DNA of 8,984 nt from Deltaproteobacteria bacterium (GCA_016218905.1 JACRCS010000126.1:1-8984); one strand, 5' to 3'. Counted from the stretch's first letter, positions 1 to 5,874 are shown. The notes: generated by a model not told the origin, from the letters alone. Program-made: numbers and translations.

Positions 1-1749
1 CTCGTCGTCGTCGGCGTCGAGCTCCTTGTAGAGGAGCGCGAACTTCTTGACGCGCTGCGACTCGGTCAGAGTCTCGTTGACCTTCCGGACCTCCTTCTCG
101 ATGAAGTCGTAGACCTCGGTCTTCGACGCGAGATCCGTGTAGGTGGTGTAGTTGATCCGGTGGTCCTCCGCCCACTTGCCGACGATCCCGTAGTCGATGC
201 AGATGAGGGAGATGACGAAGTCCCGGTCCTGCCCGACGCAGACCGCTTCCTTCACGTAGGGGCTGAACTTGAGCTTGTTCTCGATGAACTGCGGGCTGAA
301 ACGCTCTCCGCTCCGCAGGGTCATGATGTCCTTCATCCGGTCGATGATCACGAGGTGACCGTCGGGGTTGAAGTACCCGGCGTCCCCCGAGTGGAGCCAG
401 CCGTCGAGGATGGTCTCCTGGGTGGCCCCCTCGTTCCGGTAGTACCCCTGGAAGAGCGCCGGGCTGCGGGAGACGACCTCCCCCACCCCCTGAGGATCGG
501 GGTTGTGGATGCGCACCTCGGTCTCGGGAATGGGCTTCCCCACCGAGTCGAAGTTGACGTCCCCGTCCAGGTGGATGCAGGAGATCCCGGAGATCTCCGT
601 CTGGCCGTAGATCTGCTTCAGGTTGACGCCGAGGGCGTGGAAGAAGCGGAACGTATCCGGCCCGAGGGCCGCGCCGCCCGTCGACGCCGAGCGGATCCTC
701 GTGAAACCCAGCCGGTCCTTGAGCGCCCGGACGACCAGCGCGTACGCGAGGCCGTAGCGGAGCTTCTGGGCCAGCGTCGGCTTCACCTTCCGGAACTTCA
801 GGTCTGCCCACTCGTACCCGATCGGAAGGCAGCGGTTGTAGAGGAACCGCTTCAGGGCCGAGGCATCCAGGATCTTGACCTGCACGGTCGCAGCCAGGTT
901 CTCCCACACCCGCGGCGGGCTGAAGATGACGTTGGGCCCGATCTCCCGGATGTTCTCGGTCGCGGTCTCGGGCTCCTCCGGGAAGTTGACCGTGAAGCCG
1001 AAGAGCAGCCCGCTCGCGACGCACATCATCTGCTCCCCGATCCAGGGGAGTGGGAGAAAGCTCACGAACTCGTCGGTTTCGTGCTTCGGGTCCACCGCGC
1101 CCAGGTTCGCGGCCATGCTGAGCATGTTGCGGTGGGAGAGGACCGCGAGCTTCGGGTTGCCGGTGGTGCCGGAGGTCGTGCAGATCTGGGCCGGCGCCTC
1201 CGGGTCGGTCTCGTCGACGAGCCGGTCGAAGACACCGGGGTTCGCCGCCTCGTACTCCCTGCCCAGCTTCTCCACGTCCGGGAAGTAGATGAGGCGTGGG
1301 TCGTCGTACTTCCGCATTCCCCGAGGGTCGGTGTAGACGATTCGGCTCACGGTGGGGAGCTCGTCGCCCATGTCGAGGACCTTGTCCACCTGCTCCTGAT
1401 CCTCGGCGATGATGAACTTGGAGGCGGCGAGATTGATGATGTAGGAGACTTCCTTGAGGATCGAGTCCTGGTAGATGCCGATCCCGATGGCGCCGGCGCA
1501 CTGGGCCGCGAGCTCCGAGAAGAGCCACTCGGGCCGGTTGTCCCCGATGATCGAGATGGTGTCGCCCTTGCCGAGCCCCAGCGAGACGAGGCCCAGGCAG
1601 AAGTACTTCACGTGCTCGTAGTAGTCGACCCAGGTGTAGGGCTGCCAGATCCCGAACTCCTTTTCCCGGAGCGCAACCTTGCCGGCGCCGTACTTCTGGG
1701 CGTTGGCGCGGAGAAGCTTCGGGAAGGTGTCGTGGGCGGCTCGGACCAT
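1..1749 (-). CDS. AMP-forming long-chain-type acyl-CoA ligase (FadD15-like), C-terminus cut by window edge
   Basis: Activates a carboxylic acid to its CoA thioester through an acyl-adenylate, probably in the cytoplasm or at the inner membrane face. The gene starts at ATG 1749 and stays open to base 1, giving 583 visible residues with no stop. Seen motifs: the phosphate-binding loop TTSGTTGNPK at about residues 191-200, YGQTE at 381-385, the ATP-ribose Asp in WLHSGD (D456), and IDRMKD with R471 at the hinge. The visible end, reading LYKELDADDDE, lies just before the place where this family carries its C-terminal catalytic lysine, so probably only some tens of residues are missing. The Shine-Dalgarno AGGAGG (1757-1762) overlaps the livG stop codon with a 7-nt spacer, so the gene is translated from the livG transcript. 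Ligases of this type often sit inside liv operons. The substrate is unproven: long-chain, aromatic and branched-chain acids are all possible. Confidence 0.9.
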   Translation of the reverse strand, partial: MVRAAHDTFPKLLRANAQKYGAGKVALREKEFGIWQPYTWVDYYEHVKYFCLGLVSLGLGKGDTISIIGDNRPEWLFSELAAQCAGAIGIGIYQDSILKEVSYIINLAASKFIIAEDQEQVDKVLDMGDELPTVSRIVYTDPRGMRKYDDPRLIYFPDVEKLGREYEAANPGVFDRLVDETDPEAPAQICTTSGTTGNPKLAVLSHRNMLSMAANLGAVDPKHETDEFVSFLPLPWIGEQMMCVASGLLFGFTVNFPEEPETATENIREIGPNVIFSPPRVWENLAATVQVKILDASALKRFLYNRCLPIGYEWADLKFRKVKPTLAQKLRYGLAYALVVRALKDRLGFTRIRSASTGGAALGPDTFRFFHALGVNLKQIYGQTEISGISCIHLDGDVNFDSVGKPIPETEVRIHNPDPQGVGEVVSRSPALFQGYYRNEGATQETILDGWLHSGDAGYFNPDGHLVIIDRMKDIMTLRSGERFSPQFIENKLKFSPYVKEAVCVGQDRDFVISLICIDYGIVGKWAEDHRINYTTYTDLASKTEVYDFIEKEVRKVNETLTESQRVKKFALLYKELDADDDE

Positions 1750-1760
1750 CGGCTCTCCTC

Positions 1761-2552
1761 CTACCTTCCCAGGAACGTCGAGTCTTCGCCGCCGAGGTAG
1801 GCGCGGATGACGTCGGGGTTCTTCTGGACCCCTTCCGGCGTCCCCTCCCCGATCTTCTGGCCGAAGTCGAGAACGACGATCCGGTCGGAGACGTCCATGA
1901 CGACGCCCATGTCGTGCTCGACGAGGACCACCGTGATCCCCCGCTCCTGGTTGATGTCGAGGATGAAGCGGACCATGTCCTCGGTCTCTTCCAGGTTCAT
2001 GCCCGCCATGGGCTCGTCGAGGAGGATGAGCTTCGGATCGAGCGCCAGGGCACGCGCCAGCTCCACCCGCTTCTGGAGCCCGTAGGCCAGGGTTCCGACG
2101 ATCCGCTTACGGATGTGTTCGATCTCGAGGAAATCGACGATGTCCTCGATGAAGCGCCGATGGGCGATCTCTTCCTTCTGGCACGGCCCCAGGTACAGCC
2201 CACCGGTGAGGAAGCCGGACTTCAGATGGATGTGCCGCCCGATGAGCAGGTTGTCGAGGACGGTCATCCCCTTGAAGAGGGCGATATTCTGGAAGGTCCG
2301 CGAGAGGCCCATGCGGGCCCGGGTGGCGGAAGGCTTGCCGGTGATCTCGGCTCCGTCGAAGGTGATCGAGCCTCGCTGCGGATGGTACCGGCCGCTGATG
2401 CAGTTGAGCATGCTCGTCTTGCCGGCGCCGTTGGGGCCGATGATCGAGAAGATCTCCCCCTTGCGGACGTCGAAGCTCACGCCGGCGAGGGCCGTGACGC
2501 CGCCGAAGCTCAAGTAGAGATCGTCGACGTTCAGTTGGACCCGGTCATCCAT
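1761..2552 (-). CDS. livG: Branched-chain amino acid ABC importer ATP-binding protein LivG
   Basis: One of the two cytoplasmic ATPases (LivG and LivF) that power HAAT-type import of leucine, isoleucine, valine or related compounds through LivH/LivM with a periplasmic binding protein. The 263-residue length is normal for the family. Seen: Walker A GPNGAGKT (39-46), Q-loop glutamine Q88 in RTFQN, the Liv-type signature LAYGLQ (155-160) instead of LSGGQ, Walker B LILLDEP (175-181, catalytic E180), and H-loop H203 in VEHDM. The long insert between the Q-loop and the signature and the end GVQKNPDVIRAYLGG are LivG features. ATG 2552 follows AGGAG with a 7-nt gap. It is the first gene after the divergent promoter region and is followed after 11 bp by the acyl-CoA ligase. 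The permeases, LivF and the binding protein are not in view and probably lie beyond the left edge. The transported solute may be an organic acid or aromatic compound rather than an amino acid. Confidence 0.95.
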   Translation of the reverse strand: MDDRVQLNVDDLYLSFGGVTALAGVSFDVRKGEIFSIIGPNGAGKTSMLNCISGRYHPQRGSITFDGAEITGKPSATRARMGLSRTFQNIALFKGMTVLDNLLIGRHIHLKSGFLTGGLYLGPCQKEEIAHRRFIEDIVDFLEIEHIRKRIVGTLAYGLQKRVELARALALDPKLILLDEPMAGMNLEETEDMVRFILDINQERGITVVLVEHDMGVVMDVSDRIVVLDFGQKIGEGTPEGVQKNPDVIRAYLGGEDSTFLGR

Positions 2553-2583
2553 GGATCTTCTCCTGCTCGGAAATGCCGGCCGC

Positions 2584-2613
2584 TGTATAACATCGTTCTC
2601 TTTTTCGGGTCAA
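2584..2613 (-). promoter_or_regulatory. Sigma-70-like promoter for the livG operon
   Basis: On the minus strand, TTGACC (2608-2613) and TATACA (2584-2589) are separated by 18 bp. This matches 5/6 of the consensus -35 and 4/6 of the -10. The expected start of transcription, near 2577, gives a leader of about 25 nt that includes the AGGAG site of livG. A palindromic site lies 10 bp upstream of the -35. No transcript data are available, so this is a sequence prediction. Confidence 0.6.
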
Positions 2614-2623
2614 CCTGTTTGTT

Positions 2624-2639
2624 CAGTTGACGTCAGCTG
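2624..2639. promoter_or_regulatory. Palindromic operator-like site 1
   Basis: The site CAGTTGACGTCAGCTG is a 16-bp palindrome with one mismatched pair (positions 4 and 13) around a perfect TGACGTCA core. It sits just upstream of the livG -35 box, at about -47 to -62. It matches site 2 (2910-2925) at 14 of 16 positions, and both are consistent with the perfect palindrome CAGTTGACGTCAACTG. Size and symmetry fit a dimeric repressor such as a TetR- or MerR-family protein. LiuR and LiuQ are known to control leucine-degradation genes in Proteobacteria, but I cannot match this site to a specific regulator. Confidence 0.5.
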
Positions 2640-2773
2640 CCAAACTCGCCGAGAGAGCGGCGGAGCCACCCAGCGAACTTGCCGTCGTCGCTGCCCCGCG
2701 AAGAGCATCGTCATCCTTCGTGGCAGGGTAGCAAAAACGCACGCGGAGCAGCCGGCGTTTCACTCGCCCCACG

Positions 2774-2791
2774 CGAAACCCCGCTGTTTCG
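2774..2791. repeat. Short inverted repeat upstream of the plus-strand promoter
   Basis: The arms CGAAAC and GTTTCG are separated by 6 bp. They lie about 33 bp upstream of the predicted -35 for the HMG-CoA lyase operon. This could be an activator site or chance, since a 6-bp arm is weak evidence. Confidence 0.2.
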
Positions 2792-2823
2792 GGCCATCCG
2801 GCGGGCCCTTCGTGCGGCGACCG

Positions 2824-2853
2824 TTGACCGGAGCGGCTTCCTTCGGGTATAAG
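2824..2853 (+). promoter_or_regulatory. Sigma-70-like promoter for the HMG-CoA lyase operon
   Basis: TTGACC (2824-2829) and TATAAG (2848-2853) are 18 bp apart, the same -35 and spacing as the opposing livG promoter. The expected start, near 2860, leaves a leader of about 30 nt containing GGGGAGG (2879-2885). This supports the TTG at 2890 as the start codon. Predicted from sequence only. Confidence 0.6.
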
Positions 2854-2889
2854 CCCGACGCACCCGCCGTTTGGTTTCGGGGAGGCGCC

Positions 2890-2902
2890 TTGCAACGTGC
2901 AA
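2890..2902. repeat. Small inverted repeat over the TTG start
   Basis: TTGCA (2890-2894) and TGCAA (2898-2902) form a 13-bp palindrome with a 3-bp centre, covering the proposed start codon. It could bind a protein or form a weak hairpin over the start. It is short enough to be chance. Confidence 0.2.
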
Positions 2903-3819
2903 CATTCGACAGTTTACGTCAACTGTTCTCCTCCGTGGGCGATCGGGTGACGCTCGTCGACGTTTCGGCGAGGGACGGGCTCCAGGCGGAGCCGGTGGTG
3001 CTCTCGCCCCCTGAACGCGCCGCCTGGCTTCGGAGGATCCTCGAGAGCGGCGTGCCCGAGGCGGAAGCCGGGAGCTTCGTCGATCCGCGACGCTTGCCCC
3101 AGATGGCGCGGACGGAGGAGGTGCTCGCGGAGCTCCCGGACCTGGCCGAGCGGCTCTGGGTCCTGGTGCCCAACCGGCGCGGGGTCGAGCGGGCCCGGAA
3201 GGCGGGGGCGCGCAACCTGGTCCTCCTCCTCTCCGCCACCGAGACCCACAGCGAGGCCAACCTGGGGCGCCCCATCGCCTCGGTCCTCGAGGAGCTCGGC
3301 CCGATGGCGCGGACGGCCGCCGAAGCCGGCCTCCGGGCCCGCCTCGCGGTCTCCATGGCGTGGATCGATCCCGTCGAAGGCAAGGTCCCCGCCGGCCGGG
3401 TGGGCACGCTCTGCCGCCGCGCCCGGGAGCTCGGTATCGAGGAGCTGACCCTCTGTGACACCTACGGAGGGGCCTCTCCCCGCGACGTCGCCTCGCTGCT
3501 CGAGGACGTCTCCGCCGTCTACCCGCTCTCTGCCGTAAGCCTCCACCTGCACGACACCTTCGGGGTCGCCGCCGCGAACGCGCTGACGGGCCTCCTCGCG
3601 GGCGTCCGCCGCTTCGACGGCTCGGTCGGGGGACTCGGGGGTTGCCCCTTCGCCCCGGGCTCTCGGGGGAACGTCCCGATCGAGGACCTCTCTTATCTCT
3701 TCGAGTCGATCGGAGCGGCCACGGGCGTCGACGGCGACGCGCTCCGGCGGGCCCGAAGCGAGTGTCTGAACCTTTTGAACCTTCGAAGGCACGGTACATT
3801 GGAACCAGGAGGAACGTGA
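2890..3819 (+). CDS. liuE: Hydroxymethylglutaryl-CoA lyase
   Basis: Cleaves (S)-3-hydroxy-3-methylglutaryl-CoA to acetyl-CoA and acetoacetate, the last step of leucine degradation, in a cytoplasmic TIM-barrel enzyme needing a divalent metal. Numbered from TTG 2890 (309 residues), it has catalytic R28 and metal ligand D29 in ARDGLQ, E59, the metal pair H219 and H221 in HLHDTFG, loop cysteine C252 in GGLGGCPFAPG, and N261. The spacings H221-C252 (31) and C252-N261 (9) equal those of human HMGL (H235, C266, N275), so the active site looks complete. The first third of the barrel is somewhat divergent. TTG 2890 was chosen because GGGGAGG precedes it by 4 nt and the length suits the family. GTG 2935 or 2947 are alternatives without a ribosome site. 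The frame is open further upstream to 2551, but that part is not HMGL-like. The stop overlaps the next gene's start, indicating coupled translation. A palindromic site lies inside the first codons. Confidence 0.9.
   Translation: MQRATFDSLRQLFSSVGDRVTLVDVSARDGLQAEPVVLSPPERAAWLRRILESGVPEAEAGSFVDPRRLPQMARTEEVLAELPDLAERLWVLVPNRRGVERARKAGARNLVLLLSATETHSEANLGRPIASVLEELGPMARTAAEAGLRARLAVSMAWIDPVEGKVPAGRVGTLCRRARELGIEELTLCDTYGGASPRDVASLLEDVSAVYPLSAVSLHLHDTFGVAAANALTGLLAGVRRFDGSVGGLGGCPFAPGSRGNVPIEDLSYLFESIGAATGVDGDALRRARSECLNLLNLRRHGTLEPGGT
2910..2925. promoter_or_regulatory. Palindromic operator-like site 2
   Basis: CAGTTTACGTCAACTG is a 16-bp near-palindrome with one mismatched pair (positions 6 and 11), matching site 1 at 14 of 16 positions. 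Its centre is 286 bp from that of site 1. With the promoter at 2824-2853 it lies at about +50 to +65, inside the first codons of the lyase gene if TTG 2890 is the start. There it could act as a transcription roadblock or as the second foot of a DNA loop. If translation begins at GTG 2935, it lies just before the gene. A weak alternative promoter (TTGCAA 2890-2895, TTTACG 2913-2918) would be overlapped by it. Confidence 0.5.
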
Positions 3820-4601
3820 TGGCCGAACCGACGATTCTCCTCCGAAGGGAGGACGGGATCTTGACCCTCACCCTGAACCGTCCGGAGGCGATGAACTCGC
3901 TCTCCTTCGGGATGCTCCTCGAGCTTCGGGCGGCGGTCGAGGAGATCGAGGGCGACTCCGCGGCGCGCTGCCTCATCGTGACGGGCGCGGGAGACCGCGC
4001 CTTCTGCGCCGGAGCGGATCTGAAGGAGCGGGCGACCCTCTCGGAAGAGGAGGTCCGGCGCTACATCCAGACCATTCGGACGGTCTTCTCCCAGGTCGAG
4101 AACCTGCCCATTCCCGCCATCGCGGCGGTCAACGGCGCCGCCCTCGGCGGGGGGACGGAGCTCGCCCTCGCCTGCGACCTCCGGATCGTCGCCGAGAATG
4201 CGACCCTCGGCCTGACCGAGACGAGCCTCGCCATTATTCCCGGCGCGGGAGGCACGCAGCGCCTTCCCCGGCTCGTGGGAAAGGCGAAGGCGAAGGAGCT
4301 GATCTTCCTGGCGCGCCGCATCGGCGCGGTGGAAGCCCTCGACATCGGACTCGCGAACCAGGTCGCGTCCCAGGCCAACCTCCTGACCGAGGCCGCCGCC
4401 ATGGCCGCCGCGATCGTCCGCAACGGTCCCGTCGCGCTCAAGGCGGCCAAACGCGCCATCGACTGCGGCCTGGAGATGGACCTGGCGAGCGGCCTCGTTT
4501 TCGAGAGCACGTGCTACGAGATGACGATCCCGACCGAGGACCGGCGGGAGGGACTCGCCGCGTTTCGGGAGAAGAGAGCGCCGGTCTATAAAGGGCGCTA
4601 G
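3819..4601 (+). CDS. liuC: 3-Methylglutaconyl-CoA hydratase (AUH/LiuC-type crotonase)
   Basis: Hydrates 3-methylglutaconyl-CoA to HMG-CoA, the step before HMG-CoA lyase in leucine degradation. The 260-residue length is typical of a crotonase. The oxyanion-hole segments are CAGADLKE (63-70) and NGAALGGGTEL (about 105-115). Both catalytic glutamates are present: E114 in GGTELALACD and E134 in LTETSLAIIPGAGG, the same 20-residue spacing as E144 and E164 of rat enoyl-CoA hydratase. The assignment to the AUH group, rather than a general hydratase, rests on remembered likeness to human AUH: GADLKERA, AIIPG.GGTQRLPR, AKELIF.AR, and the end CY..TIPT.DR.EGL.AF.EKR.P.YKG. ATG 3819 shares its A with the TGA of the lyase gene, and AGGAGG (3807-3812) precedes it by 6 nt. 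The adjacent HMG-CoA lyase strongly supports the pathway assignment. An acrylyl- or crotonyl-CoA hydratase side activity is possible. Confidence 0.88.
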   Translation: MAEPTILLRREDGILTLTLNRPEAMNSLSFGMLLELRAAVEEIEGDSAARCLIVTGAGDRAFCAGADLKERATLSEEEVRRYIQTIRTVFSQVENLPIPAIAAVNGAALGGGTELALACDLRIVAENATLGLTETSLAIIPGAGGTQRLPRLVGKAKAKELIFLARRIGAVEALDIGLANQVASQANLLTEAAAMAAAIVRNGPVALKAAKRAIDCGLEMDLASGLVFESTCYEMTIPTEDRREGLAAFREKRAPVYKGR

Positions 4602-4640
4602 ACGGCCTTTCACGGTTCGGTTCTCAGTCTGCCCCTCGTG

Positions 4641-4712
4641 GATGGGGCCTATGGGACCTATGGGACTTATGGGACCTATGGGACCTATGGGACCTATGGG
4701 ACCTATGGGACG
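4641..4712 (+). repeat. 9-bp tandem repeat, eight units, G-quadruplex-capable
   Basis: Eight consecutive 9-bp units of TATGGGACC: 4641-4649 imperfect, 4650-4703 six units with one T variant in the second, and 4704-4712 ending in G. On the plus strand this gives eight runs of at least three G separated by 5-6 nt, which meets the usual G3+N1-7 quadruplex rule. The array lies in the 156-bp gap between the hydratase and the second lyase-family gene, ending 45 bp before the start codon. The frame through it is open (repeating Tyr-Gly-Thr) and joins the downstream gene, but the proper ribosome site is after the array. Confidence 0.95.
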
Positions 4713-4720
4713 CAAGCGAC

Positions 4721-4741
4721 GTGGAACGTAGAACGCGGCAC
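4721..4741 (+). repeat. Degenerate heptamer trio
   Basis: Three consecutive 7-mers, GTGGAAC, GTAGAAC and GCGGCAC, follow the 9-bp array and stop just before the ribosome site of the next gene. Two of the three differ at one base. They could be a remnant of a heptamer repeat family like the one at 5778-5841, though the unit sequence is different. Confidence 0.4.
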
Positions 4742-4757
4742 ACATACGGAGGATGAC

Positions 4758-5771
4758 ATGTGCGACCAGCTGAAACTTCACGAGATCCAGCTTCCGGCTC
4801 AGGTGGTGATGGGCGAGTGCTGGGCTCGTGACGGGCTCCAGAACGAGCGGACCATCGTCCCCACCGATCACAAGGTTGAGATGATCGCGGGCCTCGCGGA
4901 AGCCGGGTTTCCGAAGATCGAGGCGACGAGCTTCGCGCACCCCAAGTACCTCCCCCAGTTCGCCGACGCGGAGGAGGTTCTGAAGCGGATCCCGCGCAAA
5001 CCGGGGGTCGAGTACCGGGGGATCTGCACCACGATGAAGGGCATCGAGCGCGCGATGCGCAGCAAGGACGCCGGCTTCGGTGTGGACGAGATCGCGATGG
5101 TGATCTCCTCCACGGAGGAGCACAACCTCGCCAACGTCAACATGACGCACGACGAGAACAAGCGGCTGCTCGAGGAGATGACGCGGGCGTCGATCGACTC
5201 CGGCCACGCCGTCTTCGGCTGGGTGTTGACGAGCTTCGGATGCCCCATCACCGGCGACGTGCCCCTCGACCGGGTGGCGCGCATGGGCAAGTGGTGGAAG
5301 GACATCGGGGCGCGCTACGTGGGCTTCGGAGACACGACCGGCGCGTCGAATCCCCGGCAGGTGAGCCAGTTCTACGAGTACGTCCTGGCGGAAGGCTTCA
5401 CGCCCGACGAGATCGTGGTCCACTTCCACGACACGAGGGGTTGGGGCGTCGCCAACTCCCTCATCGCCCTAAGCTGCGGACTTCGCTACTTCGACAGCTC
5501 GATCGGCGCCATCGGAGGCCAACCGAGGACGGGAGCCGCCGAGTACCACCACGGCTACGCGGGGAACACCTGCACCGAGGACCTGGTGGGGATGTTCGAG
5601 GAGATGGGGGTCCGGACCGGGATCGACGTGGCGAAGATGCTCCAACTCGGCCGACGCGCCGAGGAGATCCTGGGCCGCCGACTCCGAAGCAACTTCATCG
5701 ACGCCGGCCCCGTTCCCCATCGGGGGATCGTCTACGATAAGGAGAAGGGGATCATTGGGGTGAAGGGGTAA
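4758..5771 (+). CDS. HMG-CoA-lyase-family protein lacking the loop cysteine
   Basis: A 337-residue DRE-TIM metallolyase-type barrel protein, probably splitting or joining an acyl-CoA C-C bond in the cytoplasm; the substrate is not known. Seen: catalytic/metal pair R24 and D25 in ARDGLQNE, E55, FGCP near residue 160, GDTTG at 191-195, the metal pair H222 and H224 in HFHDTRG, and N270 in YAGNTCTEDL. The odd part is the active-site loop. Where HMG-CoA lyase has GGCP this protein has GGQP (Q255), and the stretch to the conserved Asn is 15 residues instead of 9. The C-terminus is also longer and ends with an unusual SNFIDAGPVPHRG segment. True HMG-CoA lyase needs that cysteine, so this is probably a lyase with another substrate. 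It is about 20 residues longer than usual. ATG 4758 is preceded by GGAGG (4748-4752) with 5 nt between. It follows the hydratase by 156 bp on the same strand, perhaps in the same operon, with a G-rich repeat in between. Confidence 0.85.
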   Translation: MCDQLKLHEIQLPAQVVMGECWARDGLQNERTIVPTDHKVEMIAGLAEAGFPKIEATSFAHPKYLPQFADAEEVLKRIPRKPGVEYRGICTTMKGIERAMRSKDAGFGVDEIAMVISSTEEHNLANVNMTHDENKRLLEEMTRASIDSGHAVFGWVLTSFGCPITGDVPLDRVARMGKWWKDIGARYVGFGDTTGASNPRQVSQFYEYVLAEGFTPDEIVVHFHDTRGWGVANSLIALSCGLRYFDSSIGAIGGQPRTGAAEYHHGYAGNTCTEDLVGMFEEMGVRTGIDVAKMLQLGRRAEEILGRRLRSNFIDAGPVPHRGIVYDKEKGIIGVKG

Positions 5772-5845
5772 GGCGAGTTATCGGTTGTCAGTTTTCAGTT
5801 ATCGGGAGAGAACCCCAAAACCGAGAACCGAAAACCGATAACGCC
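5772..5845. repeat. Inverted heptamer-repeat hairpin between convergent genes
   Basis: Four 7-mers run on the plus strand at 5778-5805 (TTATCGG, TTGTCAG, TTTTCAG, TTATCGG). Four related ones run on the minus strand at 5814-5841 (TTATCGG, TTTTCGG, TTCTCGG, TTTTGGG). The outer parts pair well: GTTATCGGTT (5777-5786) with AACCGATAAC (5833-5842), plus GGC (5772-5774) with GCC (5843-5845) across a 2-nt bulge. It starts directly after the TAA of the lyase paralogue and lies between converging genes, so it may serve as a transcription end or barrier. The strict 7-nt phase points to a dispersed repeat family. Confidence 0.7.
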
Positions 5846-5874
5846 GACTGACGACGGTCCGGTGGTCAGTCGGC
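5843..5874 (-). terminator. Candidate terminator hairpin at the end of the secreted-protein gene
   Basis: GCCGACTGAC (5843-5852) and GTCAGTCGGC (5865-5874) are a perfect 10-bp inverted repeat with a 12-nt loop. On the minus strand the hairpin is followed by T-rich sequence beginning GTTATCGGTTTTCGG, although there is no continuous T run. The right arm overlaps the TGA stop of the minus-strand gene. The left arm's GCC also belongs to the neighbouring heptamer hairpin, so the two structures compete. Confidence 0.5.

Larger units (their letters stand above)
2553..2889. promoter_or_regulatory. Divergent intergenic regulatory region between livG and the HMG-CoA lyase gene
   Basis: This 337-bp stretch has no credible gene. 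Short reading frames through it lack ribosome sites and recognisable sequence. It holds two outward-facing promoters (2584-2613 minus, 2824-2853 plus), a 16-bp palindrome (2624-2639) and a weaker inverted repeat (2774-2791). A second copy of the palindrome sits just downstream at 2910-2925. Between about 2640 and 2770 I see no other structure. Confidence 0.8.

Noticed and set aside
541..560. Third copy of the palindrome core (AGTTGACGTCC)
   Set aside because: It lies inside the ligase gene, lacks the second half of the palindrome, and is explained by coding sequence.
160..1800. 546-codon plus-strand reading frame
   Set aside because: It is antisense to the acyl-CoA ligase, which carries all the family motifs. 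The translation is Asp/Val/Leu/Arg-rich filler typical of the opposite strand of a GC-rich gene.
2551..2889. N-terminal extension of HMG-CoA lyase by about 113 codons
   Set aside because: The frame is open but the sequence is unlike the family, covers both predicted promoters, and lacks a ribosome site. The GGGGAGG before TTG 2890 fits better.
2711..3976. 421-codon minus-strand arginine-rich frame
   Set aside because: It is a shadow of HMG-CoA lyase with extreme Arg/Pro content and no recognisable domain.
4638..4757. In-frame extension of the lyase paralogue through the repeat (Tyr-Gly-Thr repeats)
   Set aside because: It is open only because a 9-bp unit keeps frame and lacks stops. GGAGG followed by ATG 4758 is a far better start, and homologous sequence begins there.
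4602..4757. CRISPR-like array
   Set aside because: The units are 9 bp and directly adjacent with no spacers, so this is a simple tandem repeat.
3693..5429. 578-codon minus-strand frame containing a Pro-Ile-Gly repeat
   Set aside because: It runs antisense across the hydratase and the lyase paralogue. The apparent protein repeat is only the 9-bp DNA array read backwards.
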